A stretch of DNA of 64,000 nucleotides, from contig NZ_FOFM01000001.1 in NCBI RefSeq assembly GCF_900110875.1, positions 62,001-126,000 of the forward strand, given 5' to 3'. Shown here one piece after another: positions 1-10,300 of this stretch. The first letter of the stretch is position 1, and each line of letters starts with the position of its first letter. Source of the DNA: Pseudovibrio axinellae (GTDB lineage Bacteria > Pseudomonadota > Alphaproteobacteria > Rhizobiales > Stappiaceae). The notes under the pieces are model-generated. The model had not been told where the DNA came from and ran no database searches. It saw nothing but the letters and a program-made list of their open reading frames with translations. The position numbers were made by a program, and so were the translations under genes.

Positions 1-3000
1 GTGTTCCAATGGCAATTTGCGGCGACCACTGTTCTTCGGCAACATCGGCCCCACCAGACTTCAGCTGGGCAACCGCCTCCTCCAGCATCTGCTGATAAAG
101 CTCAAACCCAACCTCTTTAATATGCCCAGACTGTTCTTCACCCAACAAATTGCCGGCTCCGCGAATATCAAGGTCATGGGAGGCCAGCTGGAAGCCCGCC
201 CCCAAATTCTCCAAGCTTTGCAGCACCTTAAGGCGACGTTCTGCCGTTGCAGTCAGCGTTTTTTTCGCCGGAACCGTAAACAGTGCATAGGCCCGCGTCT
301 TAGAGCGGCCCACTCGTCCGCGAATCTGGTAGAGCTGCGCAAGGCCGAACATATCTGAACGGTGAACAATCAGAGTGTTCGCGTTTGGTATGTCCAGACC
401 AGATTCCACAATGGTCGTCGCCAAAAGCACGTCAAACTTGCCCTCATAGAAGGCATTCATGATGTCATCAAGTTCGCCAGCGGGCATCTGACCATGGGCT
501 GAAACCACTTTAACTTCAGGCACATGCTCTTCAAGGAAAGCGCGAACTTCTGCAAGATCAGAGACACGCGGACACACATAAAAACTCTGACCGCCCCGGT
601 AGTGCTCACGCAACAAACTTTCGCGGATAACCATCTGGTCAAACGGGGATATGAATGAGCGAACCGCCAAACGATCGACCGGCGGCGTTGCAATAAGGGA
701 AAGCTCACGAACACCTGTCAAAGCCAACTGAAGGGTTCGAGGAATCGGGGTAGCAGACAGCGTCAGAACGTGAACATCACTTTTCAGTTCTTTCAACCGT
801 TCTTTATGCTTCACGCCAAAGTGCTGCTCCTCATCGATGATCAAGAGCCCCAAGTCTCTGAAACCAATAGCTTTACCGAGAAGAGCGTGAGTGCCAATCA
901 CCACATCAACTGAGCCTTCTTTGAGGCCTTTCTTGGTTTCGGAAAGCTCTTTGCCGGGAACAAGTCGCGATGCTTGTCGCACTTCGATCGGCAGACCATG
1001 AAAGCGATCAGCAAATGTTCTGTAATGCTGTCTTGCCAACAAAGTCGTTGGAACCACAACAGCCACCTGACGACCCGACATAGCAGCCAAAAACGCAGCG
1101 CGCAGAGCAACTTCCGTTTTTCCAAAGCCCACATCACCACAAATCAAGCGGTCCATCGGCCGACCTGATGCCATATCATCAAAAACCGATTCAATGGCAC
1201 TCATCTGGTCATCAGTCTCATCGTAGACAAAGCGAGCAGAGAATTCGTCATACGCCCCTTCTGGGGCCGTGATCGCTGGAGCGGTGCGCAACGCTCGTTC
1301 AGCTGCAATCTTGATTAGCCCATCTGCTATTTCAAGAATGCGTTTTTTCATCTTGGCTTTACGGGCCTGCCATGCGCCGCCGCCAAGTTTATCTAGTTGA
1401 ACTTCCTGATCTTCTGATCCATATCGCGTCAGCAGCTCAATATTTTCGACCGGGAGATAGAGCTTATCAGACCCTGCATATTGAAGTTCCAGACAGTCAT
1501 GCGGTGCACCAACAGCTTCAATGGTTTTCAACCCAATGAAACGACCAATACCGTGTTCCACATGAACGACGAGATCATTCGGTGAAAGCGCAGTCGCTTC
1601 CGTTAGTATATTTGCGCCTTTGGATTTTTTGCGGCGTTGACGAACCAGTCGATCACCGAGGATATCCTGTTCACCGATAAAGGCGAGGTCATCAATCTCA
1701 AAGCCATGCTCAAGACCAAGTATGATCAAGGCGGTCAACCCTACTGGTACCTTGCCAAGCTCCTCAGAATTGCCTGCATACCCAGTTTGTTTAAGCCCAT
1801 GATCTTCAAGAACTTGCCCCAAGCGCTCGCGAGAGCCTTCACTCCAGCACGATAAGACGGCCCTGCGACCATCCTTGGCTAAATTCGAGACATGGCTCGA
1901 CAGAGCATCAAAAATATTTATGTCGCCTGCAGCCCGTTCTGCTGCAAAATTACGGCCCTGACGCCCGCCCATATCAACCACAGTCTTTCCGGTCCCTGGA
2001 GGTAAGGCGAACGGGGATAACTGAGCAGATGCTCTATCAGCAACAAGTGCACCAAACTCAGCTTCTTGAAGATACAAAGAAGCCGTGGGAATTGGCTTAT
2101 AGGGCACACCGCTTGAAAGGGCTTTGTTGCTTAACCCATCCTGACGGGCGGCAAAATGCTCTTCCACCTGTTCAAGACGTTCCTTGATCATATCGCTAAC
2201 ATTGGCGTCCAGTACGACAGGGGTTTCCCCAATGTAGTCAAACAATGTGGCAAGGTTTTCGTGGAACAACGGCAACCAATGCTCGACCCCTGTATACCGT
2301 CGCCCTTCACTGATGGACTGATAAAGAACATCATCAGGGCCAGCGGCTCCGAAGGTCGTTACATAGTTTCTGCGAAATCGCGAAATCGTCTCGGGTTCAA
2401 GGATAATCTCGCTCATAGGAACGAGAGTAAGTCCCTTCTTTTGTGCAAGTGTTCTTTGGCTTTGCGTATCAAACGAGCGAATAGATTCCAAAGTGTCGCC
2501 AAAAAAATCCAGACGGACAGGTTCTTTAGTTGCGGGAGAGAATAGATCAACAATACCACCGCGAACCGCATATTCACCTGTTTCACGAACAGTTGGAGTG
2601 CGGGCAAACCCGTTCACGTCCAGCCATTTTATGATTTTTTCCGGGTTAACGCGATTGCCCGGTTTAAAGGAAAGAATTTGATGTGATGTCCACTCACGCG
2701 CTGGCAAGCGTTGCATAGCGGCGTTGACCGTGGTGATCAGAACGAATTTCTTTTTCTTTGGCAGCCCCTTGGCCAAGCGGAGCAATGTCAGTAACCGGCG
2801 CGCAACAATTGCTCCATGGGGCGAGACACGGTCATAGGGCAGACAATCCCATGCCGGTAGTTGGAGCACTTCGACATCGGGTGCAAAAAAACCAAGAGAC
2901 TCTGTTATCGCGGCCATACGAGTTGCGTCGCGTGCCACATATGTAAGCGCAAGGCCGCCCTCTTGAACCTGTGCAAGGATTTTTGAAAGCACATAGGCTT

Positions 3001-3064
3001 CTGCTCCATCGGGAACAGAAGCCAGCGTTATGTTTTCACTTTTCTTGAGTAAATTTTCAAACAC
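1..3064 (-). CDS. mfd: Transcription-repair coupling factor Mfd (3' end beyond window)
   Basis: Mfd is the DNA translocase that removes RNA polymerase stalled at lesions and recruits UvrA. About 1021 codons are visible; the family is usually about 1150 residues, so only the C-terminal end is missing. I read the N-terminal UvrB-like module, a CarD-like RNA-polymerase interaction segment (VEHGIGRFIGL, about residue 505), Walker A GDVGFGKT (about 641), the DEEQHFG box (about 740), an SATPIPRT motif and QIRGRVGRS in helicase lobe 2. The start is a GTG at 3064: the frame has a stop 24 bases upstream and no other start in between, with an AAGG 12 bases upstream. sdhE lies upstream on the same strand. 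Confidence 0.95.
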   Translation of the reverse strand, partial: MFENLLKKSENITLASVPDGAEAYVLSKILAQVQEGGLALTYVARDATRMAAITESLGFFAPDVEVLQLPAWDCLPYDRVSPHGAIVARRLLTLLRLAKGLPKKKKFVLITTVNAAMQRLPAREWTSHQILSFKPGNRVNPEKIIKWLDVNGFARTPTVRETGEYAVRGGIVDLFSPATKEPVRLDFFGDTLESIRSFDTQSQRTLAQKKGLTLVPMSEIILEPETISRFRRNYVTTFGAAGPDDVLYQSISEGRRYTGVEHWLPLFHENLATLFDYIGETPVVLDANVSDMIKERLEQVEEHFAARQDGLSNKALSSGVPYKPIPTASLYLQEAEFGALVADRASAQLSPFALPPGTGKTVVDMGGRQGRNFAAERAAGDINIFDALSSHVSNLAKDGRRAVLSCWSEGSRERLGQVLEDHGLKQTGYAGNSEELGKVPVGLTALIILGLEHGFEIDDLAFIGEQDILGDRLVRQRRKKSKGANILTEATALSPNDLVVHVEHGIGRFIGLKTIEAVGAPHDCLELQYAGSDKLYLPVENIELLTRYGSEDQEVQLDKLGGGAWQARKAKMKKRILEIADGLIKIAAERALRTAPAITAPEGAYDEFSARFVYDETDDQMSAIESVFDDMASGRPMDRLICGDVGFGKTEVALRAAFLAAMSGRQVAVVVPTTLLARQHYRTFADRFHGLPIEVRQASRLVPGKELSETKKGLKEGSVDVVIGTHALLGKAIGFRDLGLLIIDEEQHFGVKHKERLKELKSDVHVLTLSATPIPRTLQLALTGVRELSLIATPPVDRLAVRSFISPFDQMVIRESLLREHYRGGQSFYVCPRVSDLAEVRAFLEEHVPEVKVVSAHGQMPAGELDDIMNAFYEGKFDVLLATTIVESGLDIPNANTLIVHRSDMFGLAQLYQIRGRVGRSKTRAYALFTVPAKKTLTATAERRLKVLQSLENLGAGFQLASHDLDIRGAGNLLGEEQSGHIKEVGFELYQQMLEEAVAQLKSGGADVAEEQWSPQIAIGT

Positions 3065-3148
3065 GGGAGGGGCAACCTTATTACTTTATATCTGGAGCGG
3101 ACAAAACTTCTGCACCTGACCATCTATTATTCAGAGGCCTCACGAAGC

Positions 3149-3454
3149 TTAAGTCTCCGTCTTATCCTTGTAGTAATTCAGAATTTTTTGGAACAGTTCG
3201 GTGTTGGCCTCATCTGGCACCGGTTTTGTGCCGATGAACCATGAAAAGAGGTCTTGATCATGATGTTGTAAGAACACCTCAAGCTCATCCAATTCACCAT
3301 CATCCATCTGCGCAATATGTTTTTCAACATACCCGCCCAACATGATATCCATTTCCTTCATACCACGATGGTGGCAGCGGAAAATAATACGCTTTCGACG
3401 GTTATCCATCGCGTTGTTCTTGTTTTGATCTTCACGCTGCGCACTCTGATCCAT
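3149..3454 (-). CDS. sdhE: FAD assembly factor SdhE (DUF339 family)
   Basis: This small cytosolic protein helps attach FAD covalently to the succinate dehydrogenase flavoprotein. The 101-residue length, the RRKRIIFRCHHRGMKEMD stretch near the N-terminus (the family's RG motif with preceding arginines) and the acidic helical C-terminus ending in a W-F-x-G region are typical. Three ATG codons stand in tandem. I chose the third (3454) because AGGGG lies seven bases before it and is too close to the first two. sdhE between mfd and recG is a familiar alphaproteobacterial arrangement. The 177-base gap to recG should contain divergent promoters. Confidence 0.9.
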   Translation of the reverse strand: MDQSAQREDQNKNNAMDNRRKRIIFRCHHRGMKEMDIMLGGYVEKHIAQMDDGELDELEVFLQHHDQDLFSWFIGTKPVPDEANTELFQKILNYYKDKTET

Positions 3455-3631
3455 CATCATTCCCCTAGAAGATCATTGAGACCTGTCACTATCTGCAAAT
3501 AGATAGGGCCATATCGTTTCGCCTGTATACAACCCTTATTTTCATCTGTCAGTGTTTTCTTAAGGGCGTTGCACAAATCACAGGAACATGGCACAGATCA
3601 GTTCTATTGTTCACCTTATGGTCTATGTAGC

Positions 3632-5734
3632 ATGCGCCCTACTCGCCTTGATCCTCTTTTCGCCTCAGTTACTAAATTACCTGGGATTGGTCCGAAAATT
3701 GCTAAGACAATCACAAACCTGCTTGTCGGCAGTCCTGACCGCGAGGCACGCATATCGGACCTGCTGTTCCATGTCCCTGTGAACGTGATTGACCGACGCT
3801 TGCGCCCTGGTATTGTGGGTTCGCCAGAGGGAGCAATCGTCACCTTAGAATTGCACATTGATCACCATCGCGCGCCACCTCGCAACAGCCGTGCCCCCTA
3901 TAAGGTGCAGGCACATGATGAGAGCGGAACAATAGAACTGGTCTTTTTCCGTGCTCATGGCGACTACCTGCACCGCACTTTGCCAGAGGGCGAAAAGCGT
4001 ATCGTTTCTGGTAAGGTGGAGTGGTTTAACGACCGTGCGCAAATGGTCCACCCAGATCATATGGTCTCTGAGGAAGAGGCTGAAAACCTACCGCTTGTAG
4101 AGCCTGTCTACCCGATGACGGCAGGACTTGCCTCAAAAACTCTGCAACGCGCAATGGGCACCGCCCTTGAGTTCCTGCCTAAGTTGCCAGAATGGCAAGA
4201 TAAATCCTTTGTGGATCAGCGTGGCTTTCCGCCATTTGACGAGGCCTTGCGCTCCATTCACAAGCCAGAGGATTCGCAGGTTCTGGCTCCACAAGGTAAA
4301 GCTCGTGCTCGTTTAGCTTATGATGAGTTCCTCGCAAACCAGCTTGCACTTGCGTTGGTGCGCAACTCCCTGCGCCATATGGGTGGTTGTGGGAGAAAGG
4401 GTGATGGCTCTTTACGTCGGAAGATTCTTGCAGCTTTGCCCTTTGAACTTACTGATGGGCAGCATGCAGCCCTAAACGAGATTTTTGCTGACCTTGAAGA
4501 GCCAGCACGCATGCTTCGCCTCCTTCAGGGTGACGTTGGCTCAGGCAAAACTGTTGTAGGTCTTCTTGCGATGGCTGCTGTCATTGAAACTGGTAGTCAG
4601 GCCGCGATGATGGCGCCTACTGACATTTTGGCACGCCAACACTTCGCCTCAATGAAACCACTTTGCGATGCAGCTGGCATCCGGGTTGCTGTCCTTTCTG
4701 GAAAAGACACAGCAAAAACCAAGCGCGAGATTGGTGCGGCGCTGGAAGCTGGAGAAATCGACTTAATTGTCGGAACGCATGCACTCTTCCAGTCTACTGT
4801 AAACTTCAAAGACCTTGGCATAACGATCGTCGATGAACAGCACCGTTTCGGCGTTCACCAGCGACTGGCACTGTCTTCTAAGGGCGCTCATGTGGACGTT
4901 TTGGTAATGACCGCAACGCCGATCCCGCGCACACTCGTCCTCTCCTATTTCGGAGATATGGATGTCTCTCGTTTGACGGATAAGCCCAAAGGGCGGCAAG
5001 AGATTAAAACCGTTTCTATTTCTCTGGACCGTATTGGAGAAGTGGTTGAACGGCTAAAGACAATGATCGTTCAAGGCCAGAAGATCTATTGGGTGTGCCC
5101 ACTGGTTGAAGAGTCTGAAAAGATTGACCTTGCGGCGGCAGAGGAGCGTTTCAACGACCTTCAAAACGCACTTGGTCCAGTGGTTGCACTTGTTCACGGA
5201 CGCCAGAAATCTGATCAAAAACAAGCGGCTATGGACGCCTTTAAAACAGGCGATGCGCGCGTACTTGTCGCCACCACGGTGATTGAGGTTGGGGTTGATG
5301 TTCCAGATGCAACTATCATCGTCATTGAGCATGCAGAGCGTTTCGGGCTTGCTCAGCTTCACCAGCTCAGAGGACGTGTCGGGCGAGGAAGCCTTGCCTC
5401 CTCTTGCTTACTACTTTTCAAAGCTCCACTGAATGAAACAGCGGCAGCCCGGCTTAATATCCTGCGTGAGACAAATGACGGTTTCTTGATTGCAGAGGAA
5501 GATTTGCGCCTTCGCGGAGAAGGTGAGCTTTTGGGAACCCGCCAGTCCGGCACCCCCGGTTTCAGGCTTGCATCCATAGAAGACCATGCTGATCTCATGG
5601 AGGTTGCACGCGATGATGCAAAGCTCATACTCGCAACAGACCCTGAGCTAGAAACAGAAAGAGGCGACGCTTTGCGCCACCTTCTTTATTTATTTGCCAG
5701 GGATGAAGCAATTAGGCTGCTAAGAGCAGGTTAG
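3632..5734 (+). CDS. recG: ATP-dependent DNA helicase RecG
   Basis: RecG is a branch-migration helicase that remodels stalled forks and Holliday junctions. The 700-residue product matches the family. It starts with a helix-hairpin-helix-like LPGIGPK segment, followed by the wedge/OB domain, Walker A GDVGSGKT (about residue 300), DEQHRFG (about 400), TATPIPRTL and QLRGRVGRG (about 580). An in-frame start 63 bases upstream exists, but family members begin MRPxxLxPLFA, which matches the ATG at 3632. The stop lies one base from the end of the convergent DUF502 gene, so there is no room for a separate terminator. Confidence 0.95.
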   Translation: MRPTRLDPLFASVTKLPGIGPKIAKTITNLLVGSPDREARISDLLFHVPVNVIDRRLRPGIVGSPEGAIVTLELHIDHHRAPPRNSRAPYKVQAHDESGTIELVFFRAHGDYLHRTLPEGEKRIVSGKVEWFNDRAQMVHPDHMVSEEEAENLPLVEPVYPMTAGLASKTLQRAMGTALEFLPKLPEWQDKSFVDQRGFPPFDEALRSIHKPEDSQVLAPQGKARARLAYDEFLANQLALALVRNSLRHMGGCGRKGDGSLRRKILAALPFELTDGQHAALNEIFADLEEPARMLRLLQGDVGSGKTVVGLLAMAAVIETGSQAAMMAPTDILARQHFASMKPLCDAAGIRVAVLSGKDTAKTKREIGAALEAGEIDLIVGTHALFQSTVNFKDLGITIVDEQHRFGVHQRLALSSKGAHVDVLVMTATPIPRTLVLSYFGDMDVSRLTDKPKGRQEIKTVSISLDRIGEVVERLKTMIVQGQKIYWVCPLVEESEKIDLAAAEERFNDLQNALGPVVALVHGRQKSDQKQAAMDAFKTGDARVLVATTVIEVGVDVPDATIIVIEHAERFGLAQLHQLRGRVGRGSLASSCLLLFKAPLNETAAARLNILRETNDGFLIAEEDLRLRGEGELLGTRQSGTPGFRLASIEDHADLMEVARDDAKLILATDPELETERGDALRHLLYLFARDEAIRLLRAG

Positions 5735-5735
5735 C

Positions 5736-6485
5736 TTATTGGGCAACCACGTCCTTCTCACCGCGACTGTCCTTATTTGCCTTCTTGCGCTGATGTTTCT
5801 CAACGGCCCTTTTGTCATTCCCCTCCAGAAGTTTGGGATATTCTGGGCTGACGAGACCAGCTGAAATCACCAGTTTGGCTGCATCTTCCACGCTCATTGA
5901 AAGCTCAATGATATCTTCGCGCGGTACAAACAGTAAAAAACCTGAGGTCGGGTTTGGCGTCGTTGGCAGGAAGACTGAAATCGTATCTGCATCGTCTTTT
6001 AAGCAAGCAGCGACCTCACCCTTGGTATCAGTCGCCAAAAACACAATAGCCCACAGTCCTTTACGTGGGTATTCAATGAGCCCAGCCTTTGTAAAGTTAC
6101 CGCCCTTTTCGTTCAGTACTGTCTCAAAGATCTGCTTGAGCGCTGAGTACAGATTGCGTACGAGTGGCATGCGACCCAGAATGGATTCACCCACGCTAAT
6201 GAACGAGCGGCCTGCGATATTGGCTGCCAAAAACCCGATAACCGTGATTGCAACGAGAGCTGCAAACAGTCCGAAACCTGGCACCTCAACGGATAAGTAG
6301 TTGTCTGGATTGTATAATGCCGGCAGAAATGGCTTTACCCAGGCATCGATGAGATGAATCAGCGACCAGCTCAGATAAAGGGTAATGCCCACCGGTCCGG
6401 TGATCACAAGGCCAGTAAAAAAATAGTTCCGCAGCCGCGTCATTAGTCCAACGCGCTTCGGTTTCTTATCCCCGTCAGATCCCAT
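5736..6485 (-). CDS. DUF502 family inner-membrane protein
   Basis: This 249-residue protein belongs to the widespread DUF502 family, whose function is unknown. Two hydrophobic segments are visible, about residues 18-45 (containing GLVITGPVGITLYL) and 71-92 (GLFAALVAITVIGFLAANI). A soluble region follows with the family-typical SGFLLFVPREDI stretch near residue 190, and the C-terminus is highly charged (KKANKDSRGEKD). The gene converges on recG. An 8-bp inverted repeat lies in its leader at 6533-6558. Confidence 0.85.
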   Translation of the reverse strand: MGSDGDKKPKRVGLMTRLRNYFFTGLVITGPVGITLYLSWSLIHLIDAWVKPFLPALYNPDNYLSVEVPGFGLFAALVAITVIGFLAANIAGRSFISVGESILGRMPLVRNLYSALKQIFETVLNEKGGNFTKAGLIEYPRKGLWAIVFLATDTKGEVAACLKDDADTISVFLPTTPNPTSGFLLFVPREDIIELSMSVEDAAKLVISAGLVSPEYPKLLEGNDKRAVEKHQRKKANKDSRGEKDVVAQ

Positions 6486-6532
6486 CGGCCATATTTCCTA
6501 ATTTAGGGAGCCATCCGCATGAAGGCTGCGGC

Positions 6533-6558
6533 AAGAAGCAGGTATACCCATGCTTCTT
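6533..6558. other. Inverted repeat in the DUF502 gene leader
   Basis: AAGAAGCA (6533-6540) and TGCTTCTT (6551-6558) form a perfect 8-bp stem around a 10-base spacer that itself contains GGTATACC. It lies 48-73 bases upstream of the DUF502 start codon. No U-run follows on either strand, so a terminator is unlikely. It could be an operator or a leader hairpin. Nothing else was recognised between 6486 and 6746. Confidence 0.4.
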
Positions 6559-6746
6559 TACGAACTAGTGCATTTTGTGGGTTTTGCAAGTTCGCCTTGA
6601 AAAAGAATTCACGGTTCTGATTTAATGGGGTGGATATGTTTGGAATGAACATTGTTTGAACCGCTTATCATCAAACTCCAACTCTTGTCAGCACTCACCA
6701 ACACAGCGTATAAAGCGGGACATGCTTGCCGGAAGTGGAGCTCCTT

Positions 6747-7118
6747 GTGAAAAAGCTACTCTATCTTATATTCGGATTAGCCCTCGTGGCCACAGGGATC
6801 GTTGGCATCTTTCTTCCCTTGCTGCCAACCACCATTTTCTTCATCCTTGCAGCTGGTTGTTTTGCAAGATCGAGCCCTCGGCTGGAAAGCTGGATACTCA
6901 CGCACCCAAAGATTGGCCCGAGTGTCATTTACTGGCAAGAGCACAGGGCAATCCCAAAAAAGGCAAAATTCTTTGCCTTCTCTGGGTTGATTTTCGGATA
7001 CTTGATGTTTCTTAAAATGTCTCACCCAAACGTTTTATTGGCCATCGCTGTTGCTCTTATGGTGTGTGCTGTTGCTGGGTACATTGCTAGCAGACCCTCA
7101 AAACCAATTGTGACCTAA
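6747..7118 (+). CDS. DUF454 (YbaN-like) inner-membrane protein
   Basis: This 123-residue small membrane protein has the DUF454 layout: an N-terminal hydrophobic helix (LIFGLALVATGIVGIFLPL), the conserved PLLPTTIFFILAAGCFARSS patch, the HPKIGPSVIYWQEHRAIPKKAK loop region, and two closing hydrophobic segments. The function is unknown. I chose the GTG at 6747, which is preceded at good spacing by GTGGAG (6735-6740). A TTG 21 bases upstream is possible but has no better support. A 6-bp hairpin (7117-7132, AAGGCG/CGCCTT) overlaps the stop codon, between this gene and convergent cueR. Confidence 0.85.
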   Translation: MKKLLYLIFGLALVATGIVGIFLPLLPTTIFFILAAGCFARSSPRLESWILTHPKIGPSVIYWQEHRAIPKKAKFFAFSGLIFGYLMFLKMSHPNVLLAIAVALMVCAVAGYIASRPSKPIVT

Positions 7119-7146
7119 GGCGATTTCGCCTTCACTTCCAGCGTCG

Positions 7147-7551
7147 CTAATGCTTTGCGTTACTTAGACTATCCAGAATCGGGCAGTCAGGCCGGTGATC
7201 ACCAGCACACGCATTTATAAGATGGGTTAGTGTATCACGCATCGCTAGCAGATCGCTGATTTTGGCCTCAATCTCGCGCACATGCTCTGCAGCAATCCTT
7301 TTTACATCTGAACTGCCGCGCTCCTTGTCTTCGTAGAGTGCCAAAAGGGCACGGCACTCTTCAATGTTAAATCCAAGGGAGCGGGCACGGCCTATGAACG
7401 TCAACTTATGTAGCTCTGTTTCTTCAAAGATCCGGTATCCATTTTCATTGCGTTTAGGATGAAGGAAACCAATATCTTCGTAGTAACGAATGGTCTTTGT
7501 CGGGATACCTGAGCGTTCTGCTACTTCGCCAATATTCATCATCATGTCCAT
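7147..7551 (-). CDS. cueR: MerR-family copper efflux regulator CueR
   Basis: This 134-residue copper-responsive activator belongs to the MerR family. The N-terminal winged helix-turn-helix reads IGEVAERSGIPTKTIRYYEDIG, and a long dimerisation helix occupies the middle. The C-terminal metal loop contains CAGDHRPDC, the two-cysteine arrangement expected for Cu(I)-sensing CueR. It begins four bases after copA ends and is probably co-transcribed with it, giving autoregulation from the CueR-type promoter upstream of copA. The start is uncertain among closely spaced ATG codons; MNIGEV at 7539 is the alternative. Confidence 0.93.
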   Translation of the reverse strand: MDMMMNIGEVAERSGIPTKTIRYYEDIGFLHPKRNENGYRIFEETELHKLTFIGRARSLGFNIEECRALLALYEDKERGSSDVKRIAAEHVREIEAKISDLLAMRDTLTHLINACAGDHRPDCPILDSLSNAKH

Positions 7552-7555
7552 TCGA

Positions 7556-10012
7556 TTAAACCGTTGCCGCTTTGACCCAGCGTAGCCGCAAGGCGTTGGT
7601 TAAGACAAACACGCTTGAAAGCGCCATGGCTCCTGCGGCGAGAACGGGAGAGAGAAGCGGGCCTCCGAAGGGATATAGCACACCTGCTGCAACCGGGATC
7701 AATAATGTATTGTAGCTGAAGGCCCAAAACAGGTTCTGTCGGATATTGCGCATGGTTTGCTGACTGATATGGAAGGCATTGACCACACCATTCAAGTCTC
7801 CAGCCATCAACACCACATCCGCAGCTTCAATCGCCACATCGGTACCTGTGCCAATAGCGATACCTACATCAGCAGCAGCCAGCGCCGGTGCATCATTGAT
7901 GCCATCTCCCACAAAGGCGAGTTTTCCAGAAGCCGATTTACGCAGGTCTTCCAGCGCGCGGACTTTGCCCTCTGGCAACACTTCGGCGACAACACTGTCA
8001 ATGCCGAGTTCATTGGCAATGGCATTTGCGGTTTTCTGATTGTCACCTGTAATCATGACTATGTTCAAACCAAGTGCTTGCAGGGTTTGGATTGCGTGCG
8101 GACTGGTTTCTTTAATTGGATCAGATACCGCAATCACCGCAGCGATTTTTCCGTCGATAGCAACATATAGTGGGGTCTTACCCCGGGTTGCCAGCGCGGA
8201 GGCCTTACCCGAGAGCTGCTCCAAGTTGATGCCTTCTCTCTGCATCAATCGGTCAGCGCCAACCAGTACGTCATGACCTTGGACAACTGCGCTCACACCG
8301 AAACCAGTCAATGAGTTAAACTTGTCCGGTCTTGGCAAGGTCATTCCGCGTTTTTCAGCAGCTTTTACGATTGCGGATGCAATGGGATGCTCAGAGCTAT
8401 GCTCTGCAGCTGCAACTAAATGCAGAACATCATTTTCATCCAGACCTTCACAGGTAATAATGTCAGTCAATTCAGGGCGCCCGGCTGTCAGAGTGCCGGT
8501 TTTGTCCAGCGCAACCGTGCCGGTTTCCTGAAGCATTTGTAGTGCATCACCTTTGCGAAACAAGACACCAAGCTCAGCTGCCCGTCCTGTACCAACCATG
8601 ATCGACGTTGGGGTCGCCAAGCCCATTGCACATGGGCAAGCAATGATAAGTACGGCAACGCCTGCAACCAGCGCCATACTCAACACAGGGTCAGGACCAA
8701 ACAGAACCCACACACCAACTGTGAGGAGTGCGCTGATAATCACTGCTGGCACGAATCTGAAGGTGATTTTATCAACCAGTCCCTGTATCGGCAGCTTCGC
8801 GCCTTGTGCCTGTTCTACCATCTGAATGATTTGAGAAAGCACTGTGTCGCTGCCCACTTTACCGGCTTTAATGCTTAGTGTACCGGTGCCATTGATGGTG
8901 GCCCCGACGACCGTGTCGCCTAAAGCTTTTTCGGCCGGAATGGGTTCACCAGTGATCATGCTTTCATCTACGAAAGAAGTTCCTGATACGACTGTCCCGT
9001 CGACCGCGAGCTTCTCACCTGGGCGCACCTGGATTACATCACCAACAACGATCTCCTCAATGGGAACCATAACGGTTGCGCCATCGCGTTCAACACGTGC
9101 TGTTTTGGCCTGCATCCCGATCAGCTTTTGAATAGCTTCGCCCGTACGCCCTTTGGCCCGCGCCTCTAAAAAGCGACCGAGCAAAATAAGCAGGACGATC
9201 ACAGCTGCCGCTTCGTAGTAAACATTAGTTGTACCAGCTGGAAGCAACTGAGGGGCAAAAGTGGAAACCAGAGAAAACACATAGGCCGCCGCTGTTCCAA
9301 GTGCCACCAGCGAGTTCATGTCTGGGGCGCCTTTGAAAAGTGATGGAAACCCCTTTGTATAAAATTGGCGCCCAGGCCCTAAGAGCACGAGGGTGGTCAG
9401 GACAAACTGTAAGTAGTAGCTGTTTTGCAGACCAATGGAGTTGGACACAAACATATGTACGCCAGGTATGAAGTGGCTCCCCATTTCAATCAGGAATACC
9501 GGAAGGGCTAGCGCGGCGGCAAACAGTGTCCTGTTCTTTAACAGACGAACTTCATCGGCTTTACGATCAACTTTATCAGTGAGAACTTCTTTTTCCAGCG
9601 TTGCAGGATAGCCCGCTGCGGTGACCAAATCAGCGATCTCAGAGGGTGTTGTTGCTCCCGCTGCGTAGCGTACGGTTGCACTTTCCGTTGCGAGATTAAC
9701 ATTGGCTTCCAGTACACCAGCTCCGGCCCTCAGAGCCTTCTCAGCACGGCCGACGCAGGAGGCGCAGTTGAGGTTTGTCACTGCAAAGGTGATGCTCTCA
9801 GAAACTGCCGGATACCCTGCCAACTTGAGTGCGCTGGCTACATCTTTTGCTGAGAGGGTTTCGTCGTAATTCACCTGTACGCTCTCATTCGCCAAGTTGA
9901 CTGAGGCGCTGATGACGCCAGAGATGCTTTTTAAGGCCTTCTCGACACGACCAACACATGAGGCGCAACTCATGCCTTCAACCTGCATTTTGAGTGTAGA
10001 ACTGTGGGACAT
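7556..10012 (-). CDS. copA: Cu(I)-exporting P1B-type ATPase CopA
   Basis: CopA pumps Cu(I) out of the cytoplasm using ATP. The 818-residue protein has two N-terminal heavy-metal-associated domains with CASC motifs (Cys16/Cys19 and Cys83/Cys86). It carries the TGE actuator motif (about 354-356), the CPC transport motif in the membrane (459-461), the phosphorylated Asp in DKTGT (about 503), an SEHP motif and the GDGINDAP hinge. Several hydrophobic helices flank these motifs. cueR follows directly, and the promoter at 10043-10073 has the CueR architecture. No periplasmic copper oxidase or CusABC genes lie nearby. Confidence 0.96.
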   Translation of the reverse strand: MSHSSTLKMQVEGMSCASCVGRVEKALKSISGVISASVNLANESVQVNYDETLSAKDVASALKLAGYPAVSESITFAVTNLNCASCVGRAEKALRAGAGVLEANVNLATESATVRYAAGATTPSEIADLVTAAGYPATLEKEVLTDKVDRKADEVRLLKNRTLFAAALALPVFLIEMGSHFIPGVHMFVSNSIGLQNSYYLQFVLTTLVLLGPGRQFYTKGFPSLFKGAPDMNSLVALGTAAAYVFSLVSTFAPQLLPAGTTNVYYEAAAVIVLLILLGRFLEARAKGRTGEAIQKLIGMQAKTARVERDGATVMVPIEEIVVGDVIQVRPGEKLAVDGTVVSGTSFVDESMITGEPIPAEKALGDTVVGATINGTGTLSIKAGKVGSDTVLSQIIQMVEQAQGAKLPIQGLVDKITFRFVPAVIISALLTVGVWVLFGPDPVLSMALVAGVAVLIIACPCAMGLATPTSIMVGTGRAAELGVLFRKGDALQMLQETGTVALDKTGTLTAGRPELTDIITCEGLDENDVLHLVAAAEHSSEHPIASAIVKAAEKRGMTLPRPDKFNSLTGFGVSAVVQGHDVLVGADRLMQREGINLEQLSGKASALATRGKTPLYVAIDGKIAAVIAVSDPIKETSPHAIQTLQALGLNIVMITGDNQKTANAIANELGIDSVVAEVLPEGKVRALEDLRKSASGKLAFVGDGINDAPALAAADVGIAIGTGTDVAIEAADVVLMAGDLNGVVNAFHISQQTMRNIRQNLFWAFSYNTLLIPVAAGVLYPFGGPLLSPVLAAGAMALSSVFVLTNALRLRWVKAATV

Positions 10013-10042
10013 AACTTCACCATTTCGTTGTTTCTTGAAAGC

Positions 10043-10073
10043 ACCCTAAGGGTTCCAGCAACTGGAAGGTCAA
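10043..10073 (-). promoter_or_regulatory. CueR-type promoter/operator of copA-cueR
   Basis: Read on the minus strand, a -35 element TTGACC (10068-10073) is separated by 19 bases from the -10-like TAGGGT (10043-10048). The long spacer contains the dyad CCTTCCAG-TTG-CTGGAACC. A 19-base spacer with an embedded dyad is the hallmark of MerR-family promoters, where the regulator twists the DNA to align the two boxes. The -10 box lies 31 bases upstream of the copA ATG. Confidence 0.85.
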
Positions 10074-10300
10074 GCACAAACCTAGTGTATCTTGCCCACC
10101 TATACACAGTGACTTCATTTCGCTTTGAACGCGCAGCTGCAAGAAACCCATTTGCCGCGGTGTATGGCCATGGATCTGTGGCTTGGCGAAGGGTGCAAAC
10201 CCACGGGCATTCAATCGTGTGTAACAATTATGGCAGGCGAAGACTTGTAGCGTATCATTTACGCATTGGGGCACCTCAAAGATTGCCTCATGCAGCACCT
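10074..10300. other. Intergenic stretch without a recognised gene
   Basis: Short overlapping frames occur here on both strands, but none has a ribosome binding site or a recognisable product. The stretch separates the copA promoter from the terminator of the aldehyde-oxidase gene pair. I see no repeat or RNA motif. Confidence 0.5.

Noticed and set aside
5812-6300. Plus-strand frame of 162 codons opposite the DUF502 gene
   Set aside because: It is the antisense of a conserved membrane-protein gene, Ser/Thr-rich as expected for a shadow frame, with no ribosome binding site or known product.
7117-7132. AAGGCG-ATTT-CGCCTT hairpin between DUF454 gene and cueR as a terminator
   Set aside because: The stem has only six pairs and no U-run on either strand, so it is at best a weak element.
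7757-8170. Plus-strand frames opposite copA
   Set aside because: They lie entirely opposite the conserved ATPase core; the Ser/Ala/Thr composition is that of an antisense shadow.
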